64,000 nt of DNA from assembly GCA_030426355.1 (NCBI GenBank), contig JAUHYQ010000001.1, positions 1 to 64,000 of the forward strand. The letters run 5' to 3'. The notes below the pieces were generated by a model. It was given only the letters and a program-made list of their open reading frames with translations. It was not told where the DNA came from and did not search any database. This DNA is from Gammaproteobacteria bacterium. Lineage in GTDB: Bacteria > Pseudomonadota > Gammaproteobacteria > Steroidobacterales > GCA-2729495. Of this stretch, positions 1-8,766 are shown piece after piece; the first letter of the stretch is position 1, and every line of letters begins with the position of its first letter. Both the position numbers and the translations under genes were made by a program.

Positions 1-105
1 AGCGTAACTGTCATAGTTACCTCCGGTGATGGTGTAGGTTTCGGCGTGAGCGACACTGGAAAGCCCCAGGCCCAAACCGGCAATAGTCAGAATTAGCTTC
101 CTCAT
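1..105 (-). CDS. Secreted protein of unknown function, N-terminal fragment
   Basis: Only the first 35 codons are in the window; the gene runs off the left edge. The start ATG is followed by a clear Sec signal peptide: basic n-region (MRKL), a leucine/glycine-rich core and an AHA-type cleavage site at about residue 21. The mature part begins ETYTITGG, so the product is periplasmic, outer-membrane or secreted. A GGAG lies about 13 bases before the ATG, which is a little far. The product cannot be identified from this fragment. PrsK/PrsR nearby make a PEP-CTERM substrate conceivable, but the C-terminus that would show the sorting signal is outside the window. Confidence 0.6.
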   Translation of the reverse strand, partial: MRKLILTIAGLGLGLSSVAHAETYTITGGNYDSYA

Positions 106-363
106 GATCTTAAGGGTCTCCAAAAATTTAGAATCAGTTGTTAACTCGTTAAAGCTACCGCGTTCCCGAGGTCGATAGCAAATCACAAATCAGAACCACG
201 AAACAGCGCTTTACTCTCGGGTTGGCCGTCCTTCGCCGTGCTTGCCAGGGTAAAGACGATCACACCCTTGGATGGCATTGGCAAATCACTTAATTTATAC
301 ATTTAATACATTAAGTTATGGCCTTAAATGAAACCGCTTGTAAAGTCATTATTGAGCCAGACA
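106..363. other. AT-rich intergenic region with no gene
   Basis: About 260 bases lie between the secreted-protein start and the stop of the carboxylate-amine ligase gene. I see no credible ORF. The stretch near 285-320 is markedly AT-rich and contains a short inverted repeat (CTTAAT...ATTAAG), so it probably holds the promoter of the leftward secreted-protein gene. I looked for a sigma-54 -24/-12 site (GG-N10-GC), because PrsR is a sigma-54 activator, and found no acceptable one. Confidence 0.4.
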
Positions 364-1503
364 TTAACTTACCCGGGTGCCCTCGATAAGCCCCTTGACC
401 ACTGAGCGAACAGCAGTATCCGGATCTGCGCCATCGGCCAGAGCACTCTCATATGTATGGACCTGATGATGCGCGCTGGTACCGCGCTGCAATATTTCCC
501 TTGCTCTGAATACTTCCTTCTCGCAATCCAGGACGGCTGCATCTTCGGCCACCAGCGCGAGAATCTCTTCCAGCAGTGCACCAAATTCCACAATCTCGCC
601 CTTGGCCAGATCCAGCAGACCTTCGTCGATGCCATAGCGCATCGCTCGCCAGCGATTTTCATTGAGAAGCATACGGTTATAGCGTCGCCAACGCTGGTTA
701 TCCAGACGCAGACGATACAGACGACGCAGAATGCAGACAGTCAGGGCCGCGAGGCATATGGCATCGTCAATATTCGTGCACATGTCGAAGATGCGGGTTT
801 CGAGTGTCGGGTAACGCTCACTGGGCCGCAAATCCCACCAGATCATTGATGAGTCTTCGATAATCCCCGCATCCACCAATACATCAACGTGACGACGATA
901 CTCGCTGTAACTCGCAAAATGTTCAGGCAGACCGGTTCGCGGGAGTGCATCGAATATCGTTAAGCGGTAAGACTTTAGCCCGGTATCATGGCCCTCCCAG
1001 AACGGTGACGAGGTGCTCAGCGCAAGCAGGTGGGGCAAGAAATAGGCCATCTGTGATAACAAGTCGGCGCGTAATTCATCGTCATCAATACCCACGTGCA
1101 CATGCATACCGCATATCAACATGCGACGCGCCGTCGCCGCCATTTGCGAAGTCAAAGCACGGTAACGTTGTCGCGGTGTTTGCTTTTGGCTTGCCCAGTG
1201 CGCGAACGGATGCGTTGAGGCAGCAATCGGCGCCAAGCCATAGTCGGCCGCGACATCGGCAATAACGTTGCGTAACAAGCCAAGATCCTCCCGGGCTTCC
1301 TGCACGGTGCTGCATTTACGGGTACCGACTTCGATTTGCGAGCGCAACAGCTCGCGGGATACCTGCTCATCTCGCTGCACTCTGCGACGACATTCCTTCA
1401 TCATCGCCGCCGGAGGATCTGCGGCAAGATCAAGCGTTTCCAGATCAACCAGCAGGTATTCCTCTTCGATACCCAACGTAAAACTCGGTGTCTTGGTGTG
1501 CAT
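364..1503 (-). CDS. Carboxylate-amine ligase, YbdK/GCS2 family
   Basis: This is an ATP-dependent ligase of the glutamate-cysteine ligase type 2 family (PF04107). Family members join an amine to a carboxylate, and most, like E. coli YbdK, have no settled physiological substrate. The N-terminus carries the family signature TLGIEEEYLLVD, with the acidic residues expected for metal/ATP binding, and GMHVHVGI lies mid-protein. The ORF track starts at a TTG (1533), but the ATG at 1503 (MHTKTPS) is preceded by a strong AGGAGGAGG ribosome site, giving 379 aa, close to family length. It lies 38 bases downstream of an N-formylglutamate amidohydrolase-family gene and is probably co-transcribed, suggesting a ligase/hydrolase pair acting on an acylated or amidated amino acid. 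That pairing is inference. Confidence 0.85.
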   Translation of the reverse strand: MHTKTPSFTLGIEEEYLLVDLETLDLAADPPAAMMKECRRRVQRDEQVSRELLRSQIEVGTRKCSTVQEAREDLGLLRNVIADVAADYGLAPIAASTHPFAHWASQKQTPRQRYRALTSQMAATARRMLICGMHVHVGIDDDELRADLLSQMAYFLPHLLALSTSSPFWEGHDTGLKSYRLTIFDALPRTGLPEHFASYSEYRRHVDVLVDAGIIEDSSMIWWDLRPSERYPTLETRIFDMCTNIDDAICLAALTVCILRRLYRLRLDNQRWRRYNRMLLNENRWRAMRYGIDEGLLDLAKGEIVEFGALLEEILALVAEDAAVLDCEKEVFRAREILQRGTSAHHQVHTYESALADGADPDTAVRSVVKGLIEGTRVS

Positions 1504-1541
1504 GGCACCCCTCCTCCTGACGATGTGCTGCAATTACCGGG

Positions 1542-2336
1542 TCAGATCTTGCCGGCCCTGTGCGTGTATAGGCGAGTGTTCTGCAAAATCGGTTTTAGTG
1601 CATCAACCAACAGTCGCGCCATACGGCGCACACCTTCTGCATCGACAATAAGATCCTGCCGCACTTCTATGCCGAGATGGGGCAAGCCTTCCGCTTCAGC
1701 ATGATGATCCAGCGTAAAATCTGCCGGGTGCCGGCCGGAATAGGGCTCGTTATCACCGATTATCCAGCCCTCACAAGCTCGCAAATAACGCATAAACGGC
1801 TTGGCAATGCGGCTGTCCTTATCCCAAAGCGCACCGATGTGCCAGGGGCGCACCGTCCCGTCGAGCGCCGGCGTAAAACTGTGCACTGCGATTACAGCCG
1901 GCGCGGCGACCAGCTTTTCGAGTTGCCGCAACTGATCGCGGATTGCATGGTGATAGGGCCAGTAGAATTTCTCGGCGCGGGCTGCCCGGACCAACTCTGT
2001 CAGCGCCTGATTAGCTGGGATAATCACGCCGTCGCTGGTGACAGGAAACGCCGAGGGATCATCGAGACGCCGATTGCAATCAACGACTAAACGGCTGGTC
2101 GATGCCTGCACCAATGGAACTTGCAGCGCTTCGCCGACTGCCTTGCTGAGGGCAGCAGCGCCTATATCCCAGCCGATGTGCGTGGCCAGCAGCTCAGCGC
2201 TGATACCCAGATGATCAAGCTCGGGCGGCACACGATTGCTGGCATGATCGCATACCAGCAGGACGGGAAATTGCGCTTCGCACTGCCAGAGTACGTGCGT
2301 ATCACGTTCCGTGCAGCGATGTATCTCCGGTGACAT
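1542..2336 (-). CDS. N-formylglutamate amidohydrolase family protein
   Basis: This 264-aa protein matches the N-formylglutamate amidohydrolase (FGase, PF05013) family, zinc-dependent hydrolases that remove an acyl group from glutamate-like amides. Recognisable parts are VCDHASNRVP near residue 28, THIGWDIGA near 53, the conserved VDCNRR segment near 85, and AVHSFTP near 150, which contains a probable metal-binding His. There are no hut (histidine degradation) genes nearby, so classical hutG function is doubtful. The next gene downstream encodes a carboxylate-amine ligase, with which it probably forms a two-gene operon. The ATG at 2336 has no strong ribosome site. galE is transcribed divergently about 60 bases away. 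Family assignment is firm; substrate is unknown. Confidence 0.85.
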   Translation of the reverse strand: MSPEIHRCTERDTHVLWQCEAQFPVLLVCDHASNRVPPELDHLGISAELLATHIGWDIGAAALSKAVGEALQVPLVQASTSRLVVDCNRRLDDPSAFPVTSDGVIIPANQALTELVRAARAEKFYWPYHHAIRDQLRQLEKLVAAPAVIAVHSFTPALDGTVRPWHIGALWDKDSRIAKPFMRYLRACEGWIIGDNEPYSGRHPADFTLDHHAEAEGLPHLGIEVRQDLIVDAEGVRRMARLLVDALKPILQNTRLYTHRAGKI

Positions 2337-2395
2337 CGTGGTAAGTGTGACACGAATCGGGGATAATCCCAGCCGTTTTTTAGGGACGAAAAGAC

Positions 2396-3391
2396 ATGGC
2401 CAACAAACCCATTCTGGTTACCGGCGGTGCCGGCTACATCGGCAGCCACGTGGTTCGGCAGCTTGGCGAGGCGGGTGAAGACGTTGTCGTACTTGACAAC
2501 CTGAGCACCGGCTTTCGCTCGGCCGTCCTGCACGGAGACCTGGTTATCGGCGACACCGGCGATCGCGAGCTGGTATCCGAGCTGTTGGATCGATACGCCA
2601 TCGACACTGTCCTCCATTTTGCGGCGCACACCATCGTGCCGGAGTCCGTAGAAAACCCGCTCAAGTACTACCGCAATAACACCTGCAGCAGCCGCAATTT
2701 ACTTGAATGCGCATCAGCAGCAGGCGTCAAGAATTTCATCTTTTCGTCCACCGCAGCGGTATACGGCATACCGAACGGCGGCAGAGCCAATGAACAGTCC
2801 GCCACGCAACCGATTAACCCGTACGGCGGCTCCAAGTTGATGACCGAACAGATGCTGCGCGATCTCAGCGCCGCAACCGCGCTCCGGCATGTAGCACTGC
2901 GTTATTTCAATGTGGCCGGTTCGGATCCGGAATGTCGCATTGGTCAGTCCACTGCCAAGGCCACTCTGCTAACCAAGGTCGCGTGTGAAGCGGCGGTCGG
3001 AAAACGTGACAAGGTGTATATCTTTGGCACCGATTACGACACGCCGGACGGCACTGGCCTGCGCGATTACATTCACGTCGAAGACCTTGCGCGGGCGCAT
3101 CTGGATGCCCTGACTTACCTTCGCGGTGGCGGCAAATCCATTACCCTGAACTGCGGTTACGGACACGGCTACAGCGTGCGGGATGTTCTCGCCGCCGTGG
3201 AAAAAGCACACGGTGCGCCACTCAATATTGAGGAAGGGCCGCGCCGCGCCGGTGACCCCGCGACGCTGGTCGCAGAAGCCAGCCTGATCCGCGACGTGCT
3301 TGGTTGGCATCCGCAACACGACGATCTGGACTTTATCGTTGAGACGTCATTGCAATGGGAAAAGCACCTGCTGCAAAACCCTGCCGAATAA
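2396..3391 (+). CDS. galE: UDP-glucose 4-epimerase
   Basis: A 331-aa short-chain extended epimerase that interconverts UDP-glucose and UDP-galactose in the cytoplasm, supplying galactose units for polysaccharide. The Rossmann motif TGGAGYIGSH is at residues 9-18, the Ser of the catalytic site lies in SSTAAVYG, and the Tyr-x3-Lys pair is in NPYGGSKLMTE near 140. The C-terminal part has the usual RDYIHVEDLA. Length is typical of GalE. An AGGGA sits about nine bases before the ATG, and GATAAT at 2362-2367 could be a -10 box, though no good -35 is visible. The gene stands alone between divergent and convergent neighbours; a polysaccharide role fits the ugd, epimerase and export genes further along. 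Confidence 0.92.
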   Translation: MANKPILVTGGAGYIGSHVVRQLGEAGEDVVVLDNLSTGFRSAVLHGDLVIGDTGDRELVSELLDRYAIDTVLHFAAHTIVPESVENPLKYYRNNTCSSRNLLECASAAGVKNFIFSSTAAVYGIPNGGRANEQSATQPINPYGGSKLMTEQMLRDLSAATALRHVALRYFNVAGSDPECRIGQSTAKATLLTKVACEAAVGKRDKVYIFGTDYDTPDGTGLRDYIHVEDLARAHLDALTYLRGGGKSITLNCGYGHGYSVRDVLAAVEKAHGAPLNIEEGPRRAGDPATLVAEASLIRDVLGWHPQHDDLDFIVETSLQWEKHLLQNPAE

Positions 3392-3446
3392 CGGGCGCTC
3401 TCCGCATCACATTTGCGCGTCTTAACTTGTGCGTATTGGCAGCGGC

Positions 3447-4820
3447 TCAGGCCGTCTCGTCCGCCTTGATACCGTATTTTTCCAGCATGTCATACAGCGT
3501 GGGCCGGGTGATCCCCAGCAACTTGGCCGCCTGCGAGATATTGCCCGAGGCGTGAACCAATGCGCGTCGAATCGCTTCGCCCTCGGCTTCCTTGCGCACT
3601 TCGCGCAGATTAAGGCTTGGCGGACGAATCTCGACGGAATCCAGTGACAGGTCTTCCGCAGTGACATACTTGCCTTCGGCCATAATGACCGCGCCTTTAA
3701 TTTTATTTTCCATTTCACGCACGTTGCCAGGCCAGTCATAGCTTTGAATGGCGTTTTGCGCTTCGATCGTGAACCCTTTGAACGAACGGTTTTGTTTGGC
3801 GGAAAATTTTTCAAGCAACGTGCGCGCAAGAATAAGGCGCCCACCCTTGCGCTCGCGTAATGGTGGAATCGGAATGGTAATTTCGCTGACGCGATAGTAC
3901 AGGTCCTCACGGAAGCGCCCTTCAGCGATCGAAGTTTCCAGATTCTGGTTGGTTGCGCACACTACCCGCACATCCACACTGATAACTTCACGGCCACCGA
4001 CACGTTCGATTACCCGCTCCTGCAGAAAACGCAGCAGCTTGGCCTGCAAACCCAATGGCATATCACCCAATTCGTCCAGAAACAGCGTGCCGCCCTCGGC
4101 AATTTCCACCTTGCCGAGTGTCTGTTTTACAGCACCCGTAAAAGCGCCTTTTTCATGGCCGAACAATTCACTTTCAAGCAGATTCTCGGGTATAGCGGCG
4201 CAGTTGATGGCAACGAACGGTTTGTCAGCGCGATCGCTTAATGAATGCAGCGCTTTAGCAAGCAGCTCTTTACCCGTGCCGCTCTCGCCGAGCAATAACG
4301 TGGTGGCTGTGGTGGGGGCAACCTTTTCGATCATGCGGCACACTTCCAGCATCTTCGGGCTGACCGCGACAATGCCGTCCAGCGGCGAGCGACTTTCCTG
4401 CTTTAACAGCCGGCGGTTTTCATTTTCCAAGGCCGCCATCTGGCACGCCCGTTGCACAATCAAATGCAAGGTCTCAGTTTCGACCGGCTTTTGATAAAAA
4501 TCGTAAGCGCCCAGGCTCACCGCCTTGAGCGCGTTCTCCTGATCGCCGTGCCCTGTCACCACAATAACTTTGGTATCCGGAGCGATGGTTAGCGTTTCCT
4601 GCAGGGTTGCAAAACCCTCCGACACCCCTTCGGCATCCGGAGGCAATCCCAGATCCTGCAGAACCACAGAAGGCTCGTGTCGACGCAGTTCTGTCAACGC
4701 CGCCTCCCGATTTTCGGCAACCAGCACCTCATAATCTTCAAAACACCAGCGCAGCTGACTTTGCAGGCCGGGATCGTCTTCGACGATCAGCAACTTCGGT
4801 TTGTTCTGGTTATCACTCAA
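3447..4820 (-). CDS. prsR: PEP-CTERM-box response regulator PrsR (sigma-54 activator)
   Basis: This 457-aa regulator has three domains: a receiver (about 1-130) with the phosphoacceptor in VVLQDLGLP and VVTGHGD; an AAA+ sigma-54 interaction domain (about 145-385) with Walker A GESGTGKE, the sigma-54-contacting GAFTGA loop and Walker B TLFLDELGD; and a C-terminal Fis-type HTH (NISQAAKLLGITRPTLYDML). The receiver and AAA+ sequence is very like PrsR, the regulator known to activate XrtA/PEP-CTERM genes from sigma-54 promoters. It starts at TTG, overlapping the prsK stop by four bases (TTGA), so translation is probably coupled. PrsK should phosphorylate it. The exosortase and obvious PEP-CTERM substrates are not in the window. 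Confidence 0.9.
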   Translation of the reverse strand: MSDNQNKPKLLIVEDDPGLQSQLRWCFEDYEVLVAENREAALTELRRHEPSVVLQDLGLPPDAEGVSEGFATLQETLTIAPDTKVIVVTGHGDQENALKAVSLGAYDFYQKPVETETLHLIVQRACQMAALENENRRLLKQESRSPLDGIVAVSPKMLEVCRMIEKVAPTTATTLLLGESGTGKELLAKALHSLSDRADKPFVAINCAAIPENLLESELFGHEKGAFTGAVKQTLGKVEIAEGGTLFLDELGDMPLGLQAKLLRFLQERVIERVGGREVISVDVRVVCATNQNLETSIAEGRFREDLYYRVSEITIPIPPLRERKGGRLILARTLLEKFSAKQNRSFKGFTIEAQNAIQSYDWPGNVREMENKIKGAVIMAEGKYVTAEDLSLDSVEIRPPSLNLREVRKEAEGEAIRRALVHASGNISQAAKLLGITRPTLYDMLEKYGIKADETA

Positions 4821-6907
4821 TGTTGCACTCCGTGCACTTCTTCTAGCGGCGATTCTTGCTGCCTTATGGGCAGTTCAATTCTGAATTCAGTACCTTTACC
4901 CAGCACCGAGTCTACCGTCATGGTTCCCCCTGCGCCGACCACAAACGAACGTGCCTGGTAGGCGCCTATGCCCATACCCTGACTGCCCTTCGTGGTATCG
5001 AAAGGACGAAACAGCCGGGTACGGATAAATTCCTCTTCCATACCACAACCCTCGTCGCGTATCAGTATGCATGCCCGATCGCCGTTTCTCGATAAACTTA
5101 GCGTGACGGCAGCTTCGTAATCGGTAGCCTCCTGAGCATTGCGAATCAGGTGCGCCAGGATGCTGGTCAGTCGCTCGGCATCCACATGCGCCTCAATAAC
5201 TTCGTCAGGCTCTTCGAACTGCGGTACCGGCTGCCGCCCAAGGCACTTGCGCTGCGCCTCTTCGATGCATCTGGCCAGATTCACCGTGCGGCTGGGACCG
5301 GCAGCATCGCCATGCTGCAATTGTTGCAACAGGCCGTTCATTCGCGCCACAGAGTTCTCTATGGTGGCCATCGCATCTTCAAAAAATGCAGGATTGTTTT
5401 TGTGCCGGGCTGCGTTCTTGACCATCAATGACTGTTGCGCGATGAGATTTTTCAGATCGTGCATCACAAAAGCCGTTAACCGGTTAAATGCTTCAAACTG
5501 ACGCGACTCAGCAAGTTTACGGTCGGCATCGTATTGCGCGAGATGCGCAGCAACCTGCCGGCCAGATGTGCGCAGCAAATCAATTTCCTCAAAGGTGAGA
5601 CGAAATGCCGAGCTCGACTGAAATAACACCACAAACCCGATGACGGTTTCGTTACTGATAAGCGGCACGATCAGCAAGGCATCCGGCAAACTGGACAACC
5701 ACTCCGGTCGCGTTAGCCCGGTGTATAGCTCGGGGCGTCGTTGTAACTCGGCGGTATCCAGTATCCACTGACGATCGTGCATAAAAGTGATCACCGGGTC
5801 CTCAGGCGATACCGCAATGTCGTTAGCCAGTTTGGTATTCCACGCCTCGACACACTGAAACGGGCCATCATCCGACTCGCGCATCCACAATAAACCCGCG
5901 GGACTCGACACGATCTGCGCGAGACAGCGGACTGCGCGAATCGGCAGCGGCTCTTCCTGACCGGGTGATGCCAGTGTGTCGATCAGGCGCAACCATTCTT
6001 CACGATAGTCGTAACGGAACGGCAAAAAATGCTTGCTGACGAAAACCCGCAACTGCCCGCGCAGCCCCTCGGAAAACAACACCAGGGATAGCAAGATGCC
6101 CACAGCCGCCGTATAGATGGCGGCCGTCACGTTGTCAGCCTGACTGTGATCACCGTAATCGTACAGCGGGATAGCCAGTGCGATGAGCAGCAAGGCTACC
6201 AGCACGGCTAGCAACCGGGGCGCATAAACACGCGCCTGTGGCGACACAAAAATTGCCAGCGACCACTGCGGATTACTCTGCAAACTGATTGCCAAAACAA
6301 TAATGGCAAACAAACTCCCCAGATTGGCAAACAGCGGAATCCAGTCAGGCAATGCGGGCAGTAACAAGGCGTTGGCATGGGCATAGGCCAAAGTGCCGGC
6401 AAATACGGCGGCCGACAGACAAAAGCCGCGTAATGCAGCGTAGGGTTCTACCGTCGCTTCACCGTATAGTTGCGCAGCCAGCGCGGCCGCCAGCAAGCTC
6501 AGTACCAGCAAACCACTGTCAAGCACCGCATCGATACTGATTACAGGAGCGATCTGCTCTGCCGCCAGCACGCTCACCACGGCCAGCGCGGTCACGATCA
6601 GCCAGACCCAGCGCACGGCGCGTCTGATCAGCTCGGGCATGGATTGCAAATACGGCCCGCGCAACATGCGCTCAAGCAATGCGTACCAGGCCATCAGCAC
6701 TACAAGTTCAGCCAGAAAGGCACCGCCGCGACTCAGCCAGGTTGCCTCCGGGGGAGACAACACATGCCACAAGCCCCAGAAAACGTTCGCGAGTGCGACC
6801 CCGACAACCTGCACACGCAGTATTGCCCCGGCACCGATAACGGCAACGTAGCCGGCCAGCAGCAAGCTTACGAGCACAATGGCGATGTATGAATAGAGCA
6901 GCGTCAA
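4817..6907 (-). CDS. prsK: XrtA/PEP-CTERM system sensor histidine kinase PrsK
   Basis: A 696-aa inner-membrane histidine kinase. The N-terminal 280 or so residues form a series of hydrophobic helices. They are followed by a GAF-like domain (about 300-450), a dimerisation/phosphoacceptor helix with VMHDLKNLIAQQ near residue 480, and a HATPase domain with NAQEAT (N box), DEGCGM (G1), a DTTKGSQGMGIG lid and AGGTMTVDS. The overall plan of many TM helices, GAF, HisKA and HATPase, together with the overlapping prsR gene, is characteristic of PrsK, which governs exosortase-associated genes. The start is a TTG at 6907 preceded by AGGTGG at good spacing. The signal sensed is unknown in the family as far as I know. 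Confidence 0.9.
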   Translation of the reverse strand: MTLLYSYIAIVLVSLLLAGYVAVIGAGAILRVQVVGVALANVFWGLWHVLSPPEATWLSRGGAFLAELVVLMAWYALLERMLRGPYLQSMPELIRRAVRWVWLIVTALAVVSVLAAEQIAPVISIDAVLDSGLLVLSLLAAALAAQLYGEATVEPYAALRGFCLSAAVFAGTLAYAHANALLLPALPDWIPLFANLGSLFAIIVLAISLQSNPQWSLAIFVSPQARVYAPRLLAVLVALLLIALAIPLYDYGDHSQADNVTAAIYTAAVGILLSLVLFSEGLRGQLRVFVSKHFLPFRYDYREEWLRLIDTLASPGQEEPLPIRAVRCLAQIVSSPAGLLWMRESDDGPFQCVEAWNTKLANDIAVSPEDPVITFMHDRQWILDTAELQRRPELYTGLTRPEWLSSLPDALLIVPLISNETVIGFVVLFQSSSAFRLTFEEIDLLRTSGRQVAAHLAQYDADRKLAESRQFEAFNRLTAFVMHDLKNLIAQQSLMVKNAARHKNNPAFFEDAMATIENSVARMNGLLQQLQHGDAAGPSRTVNLARCIEEAQRKCLGRQPVPQFEEPDEVIEAHVDAERLTSILAHLIRNAQEATDYEAAVTLSLSRNGDRACILIRDEGCGMEEEFIRTRLFRPFDTTKGSQGMGIGAYQARSFVVGAGGTMTVDSVLGKGTEFRIELPIRQQESPLEEVHGVQH

Positions 6908-6990
6908 CCCGATACCACCTGCCTGAGAGAAGCCCGCGCATCCACCACGATCACTGGGCTGTTAGTCATTTTCCCACACCGGGCCTTTTC

Positions 6991-7019
6991 TTGACAGCCC
7001 ATAGGGCCTCGCGTAAAGT
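6991..7019 (+). promoter_or_regulatory. Sigma-70 promoter of tRNA-Ala/tRNA-Glu
   Basis: A perfect -35 TTGACA is separated by 17 bases from the -10 TAAAGT, followed by a GC-only discriminator (CGCGCGCC), as expected for a stringently controlled stable-RNA promoter. The predicted transcript starts about 12 bases before the tRNA-Ala gene. Confidence 0.85.
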
Positions 7020-7037
7020 CGCGCGCCTGACGAGCTC

Positions 7038-7113
<76 letters not shown>

Positions 7114-7126
7114 TTGTCTTCAGTCC

Positions 7127-7201
7127 GTCCCCATCGTCTAGTGGTTAGGACACCGCCCTTTCACGGCGGTAACAGGGGTTCAAATCCCCTTGGGGACGCC
7201 A
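7127..7201 (+). tRNA. tRNA-Glu(TTC)
   Basis: A 75-base cloverleaf with encoded CCA. The acceptor is GTCCCCA/TGGGGAC, the anticodon arm is CCGCC-CTTTCAC-GGCGG with anticodon TTC, and the T-arm is AGGGGTTCAAATCCCCT. It lies 13 bases after tRNA-Ala and before a strong terminator. Confidence 0.97.
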
Positions 7202-7210
7202 TACAAAAAG

Positions 7211-7245
7211 AAAAGCCCGCTTTATGTCGTGAGGCGGGCTTTTTT
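7211..7245 (+). terminator. Rho-independent terminator, probably bidirectional
   Basis: AAAAGCCCGC pairs with GCGGGCTTTT around a 13-base loop, followed by a T run. It ends the tRNA transcript. The A run on the other flank lets it also stop leftward gltX transcription, whose stop codon lies about 25 bases away. Confidence 0.85.
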
Positions 7246-7268
7246 GTATCTGGAATCGACGCTGATTG

Positions 7269-8675
7269 CTAACTCTCTGCTGCGCGCTGCTCCATAAATT
7301 GCAGCGCATGTTTAAGACGTTGCAAAGCGCGCTCCTTGCCCACCAGCTCCAGCGTCACATCAATGGGTGGCGAAACGGGCCCGCCGGTCAATGCCACACG
7401 CACCGGTTGACCGATCTTGCCAAACTTCAGGTCGTGCGCCGCCGCCGCTGCCTCAAGCGCTTCGTGAAGGGCGTCCGCTTGCCAGTCGACGACATTGGCC
7501 AGCTTATCAATCAATGTCCTGAAAGCTTCAATCATGACCGGCCTAAGCTGTTTTTTTGCCGACCCCTCATCAACGGCAATATCGTCTTCGTACAAATAGA
7601 AGACGGTCGCTGCGAGTTCGCGCAAGGTTTGCGCGCGCTCTCGATAGGCTGCGACCACCCTCAGCGGATCGGGGCCATTATCAACCACCAGGCCCAGCTT
7701 ACCCAATTGTTCAACCAACATGGGCACCAGCGTTTCGGGCTTGGCAGCCATTATGTATTGCTGGTTCAACCAGGTGAGTTTTTCAGGGCTGAACTTTGAT
7801 GCCGACGCATTAACGTCGGTCACGTCAAACAACCTGATCATCTCGTCACGACTGAAAATTTCCTGATCGCCATGCGACCAGCCGAGCCGCACCAGATAGT
7901 TCAGCACCGCTTCAGGCAAATACCCGGCTTCGCGATACTCGAGCACGTTGACTGCGCCGTGTCGCTTCGACAGCCTTGAACCGTCTTCGCCCAGAATCAT
8001 CGGCAAATGCGCATAGACCGGCCGGGCAAAACCCAGTGCTTCGATCATGTGCACATGCCGCGCCGTGTTATTGAGATGGTCGTCACCGCGTATAACGTGG
8101 GTGATACCCATATCGGCGTCATCAATCACCACACAAAAATGAAACGTCGGCGTGCCATCAGGCCGGACAATCACCAGATCATCAAGCATGTGGTTTTCAT
8201 AGGTCACCGTACCCCGCACCAGGTCGTCGATCACCACCGTGCCCGTGGTGGGCGTTTTAAAGCGGATCACGGGGCTCACACCGACTTCGGGCCCGGTGCG
8301 CTCGCGGCAGCGCCCGTCGTAGCGCGGATTTTCGCCGCGTGCCACCTGGGCTTCGCGCATCGCGTCCAGTTCTTCCTTGCTGCAGTAGCAGCGGTAAGCC
8401 TGCCCTTTATCCAGCAACTGCTGCGCCACTTCGGCATAGCGGTCAAAACGCTGAGTCTGATAGTACGGCCCCTCGTCCCAGTCGATGCCCAGCCACCGCA
8501 TGCCTTCGAGAATGACATCAATGGATGCCTGTGTGGAACGCTCACGATCGGTGTCCTCGATACGCAAAAGGAACTGCCCGCCGTGATGGCGCGCGTGCAG
8601 CCACGAGAACAATGCCGTGCGGACGCCACCAATGTGCAAAAACCCGGTCGGACTGGGGGCAAAGCGTGTCTTCAT
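7269..8675 (-). CDS. gltX: Glutamyl-tRNA synthetase
   Basis: This class I aminoacyl-tRNA synthetase charges tRNA-Glu. The proper start is the ATG at 8675 (MKTRFAPSPTG), giving 468 aa; the 31 extra residues in the ORF track precede the conserved N-terminus. The HIGH-type signature appears as FLHIGG at residues 12-17 and the KMSKS equivalent as GSRLSKRHG. A Cys/His-rich zinc-binding-like segment (YCSKEE) lies near residue 110. It is convergent with the tRNA-Ala/tRNA-Glu unit, so the enzyme gene and one of its substrate tRNAs are neighbours. A phosphopantetheinyl transferase gene is divergent from its start. Confidence 0.95.
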   Translation of the reverse strand: MKTRFAPSPTGFLHIGGVRTALFSWLHARHHGGQFLLRIEDTDRERSTQASIDVILEGMRWLGIDWDEGPYYQTQRFDRYAEVAQQLLDKGQAYRCYCSKEELDAMREAQVARGENPRYDGRCRERTGPEVGVSPVIRFKTPTTGTVVIDDLVRGTVTYENHMLDDLVIVRPDGTPTFHFCVVIDDADMGITHVIRGDDHLNNTARHVHMIEALGFARPVYAHLPMILGEDGSRLSKRHGAVNVLEYREAGYLPEAVLNYLVRLGWSHGDQEIFSRDEMIRLFDVTDVNASASKFSPEKLTWLNQQYIMAAKPETLVPMLVEQLGKLGLVVDNGPDPLRVVAAYRERAQTLRELAATVFYLYEDDIAVDEGSAKKQLRPVMIEAFRTLIDKLANVVDWQADALHEALEAAAAAHDLKFGKIGQPVRVALTGGPVSPPIDVTLELVGKERALQRLKHALQFMEQRAAES

Positions 8676-8766
8676 CTGGATTTGAGCCGGTAATTGAATG
8701 GGCGGCAATTCTAGCAGAGCGTGATTGCACGTTGGCACGACCCCGAGCTTGATGCAGACTGCGGAC

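Noticed and set aside
8007-8693. Long plus-strand ORF of 228 aa over gltX
   Set aside because: It is antisense to the conserved gltX sequence, has low-complexity His/Arg/Ala composition and no family features. It is a shadow ORF of GC-rich codons.
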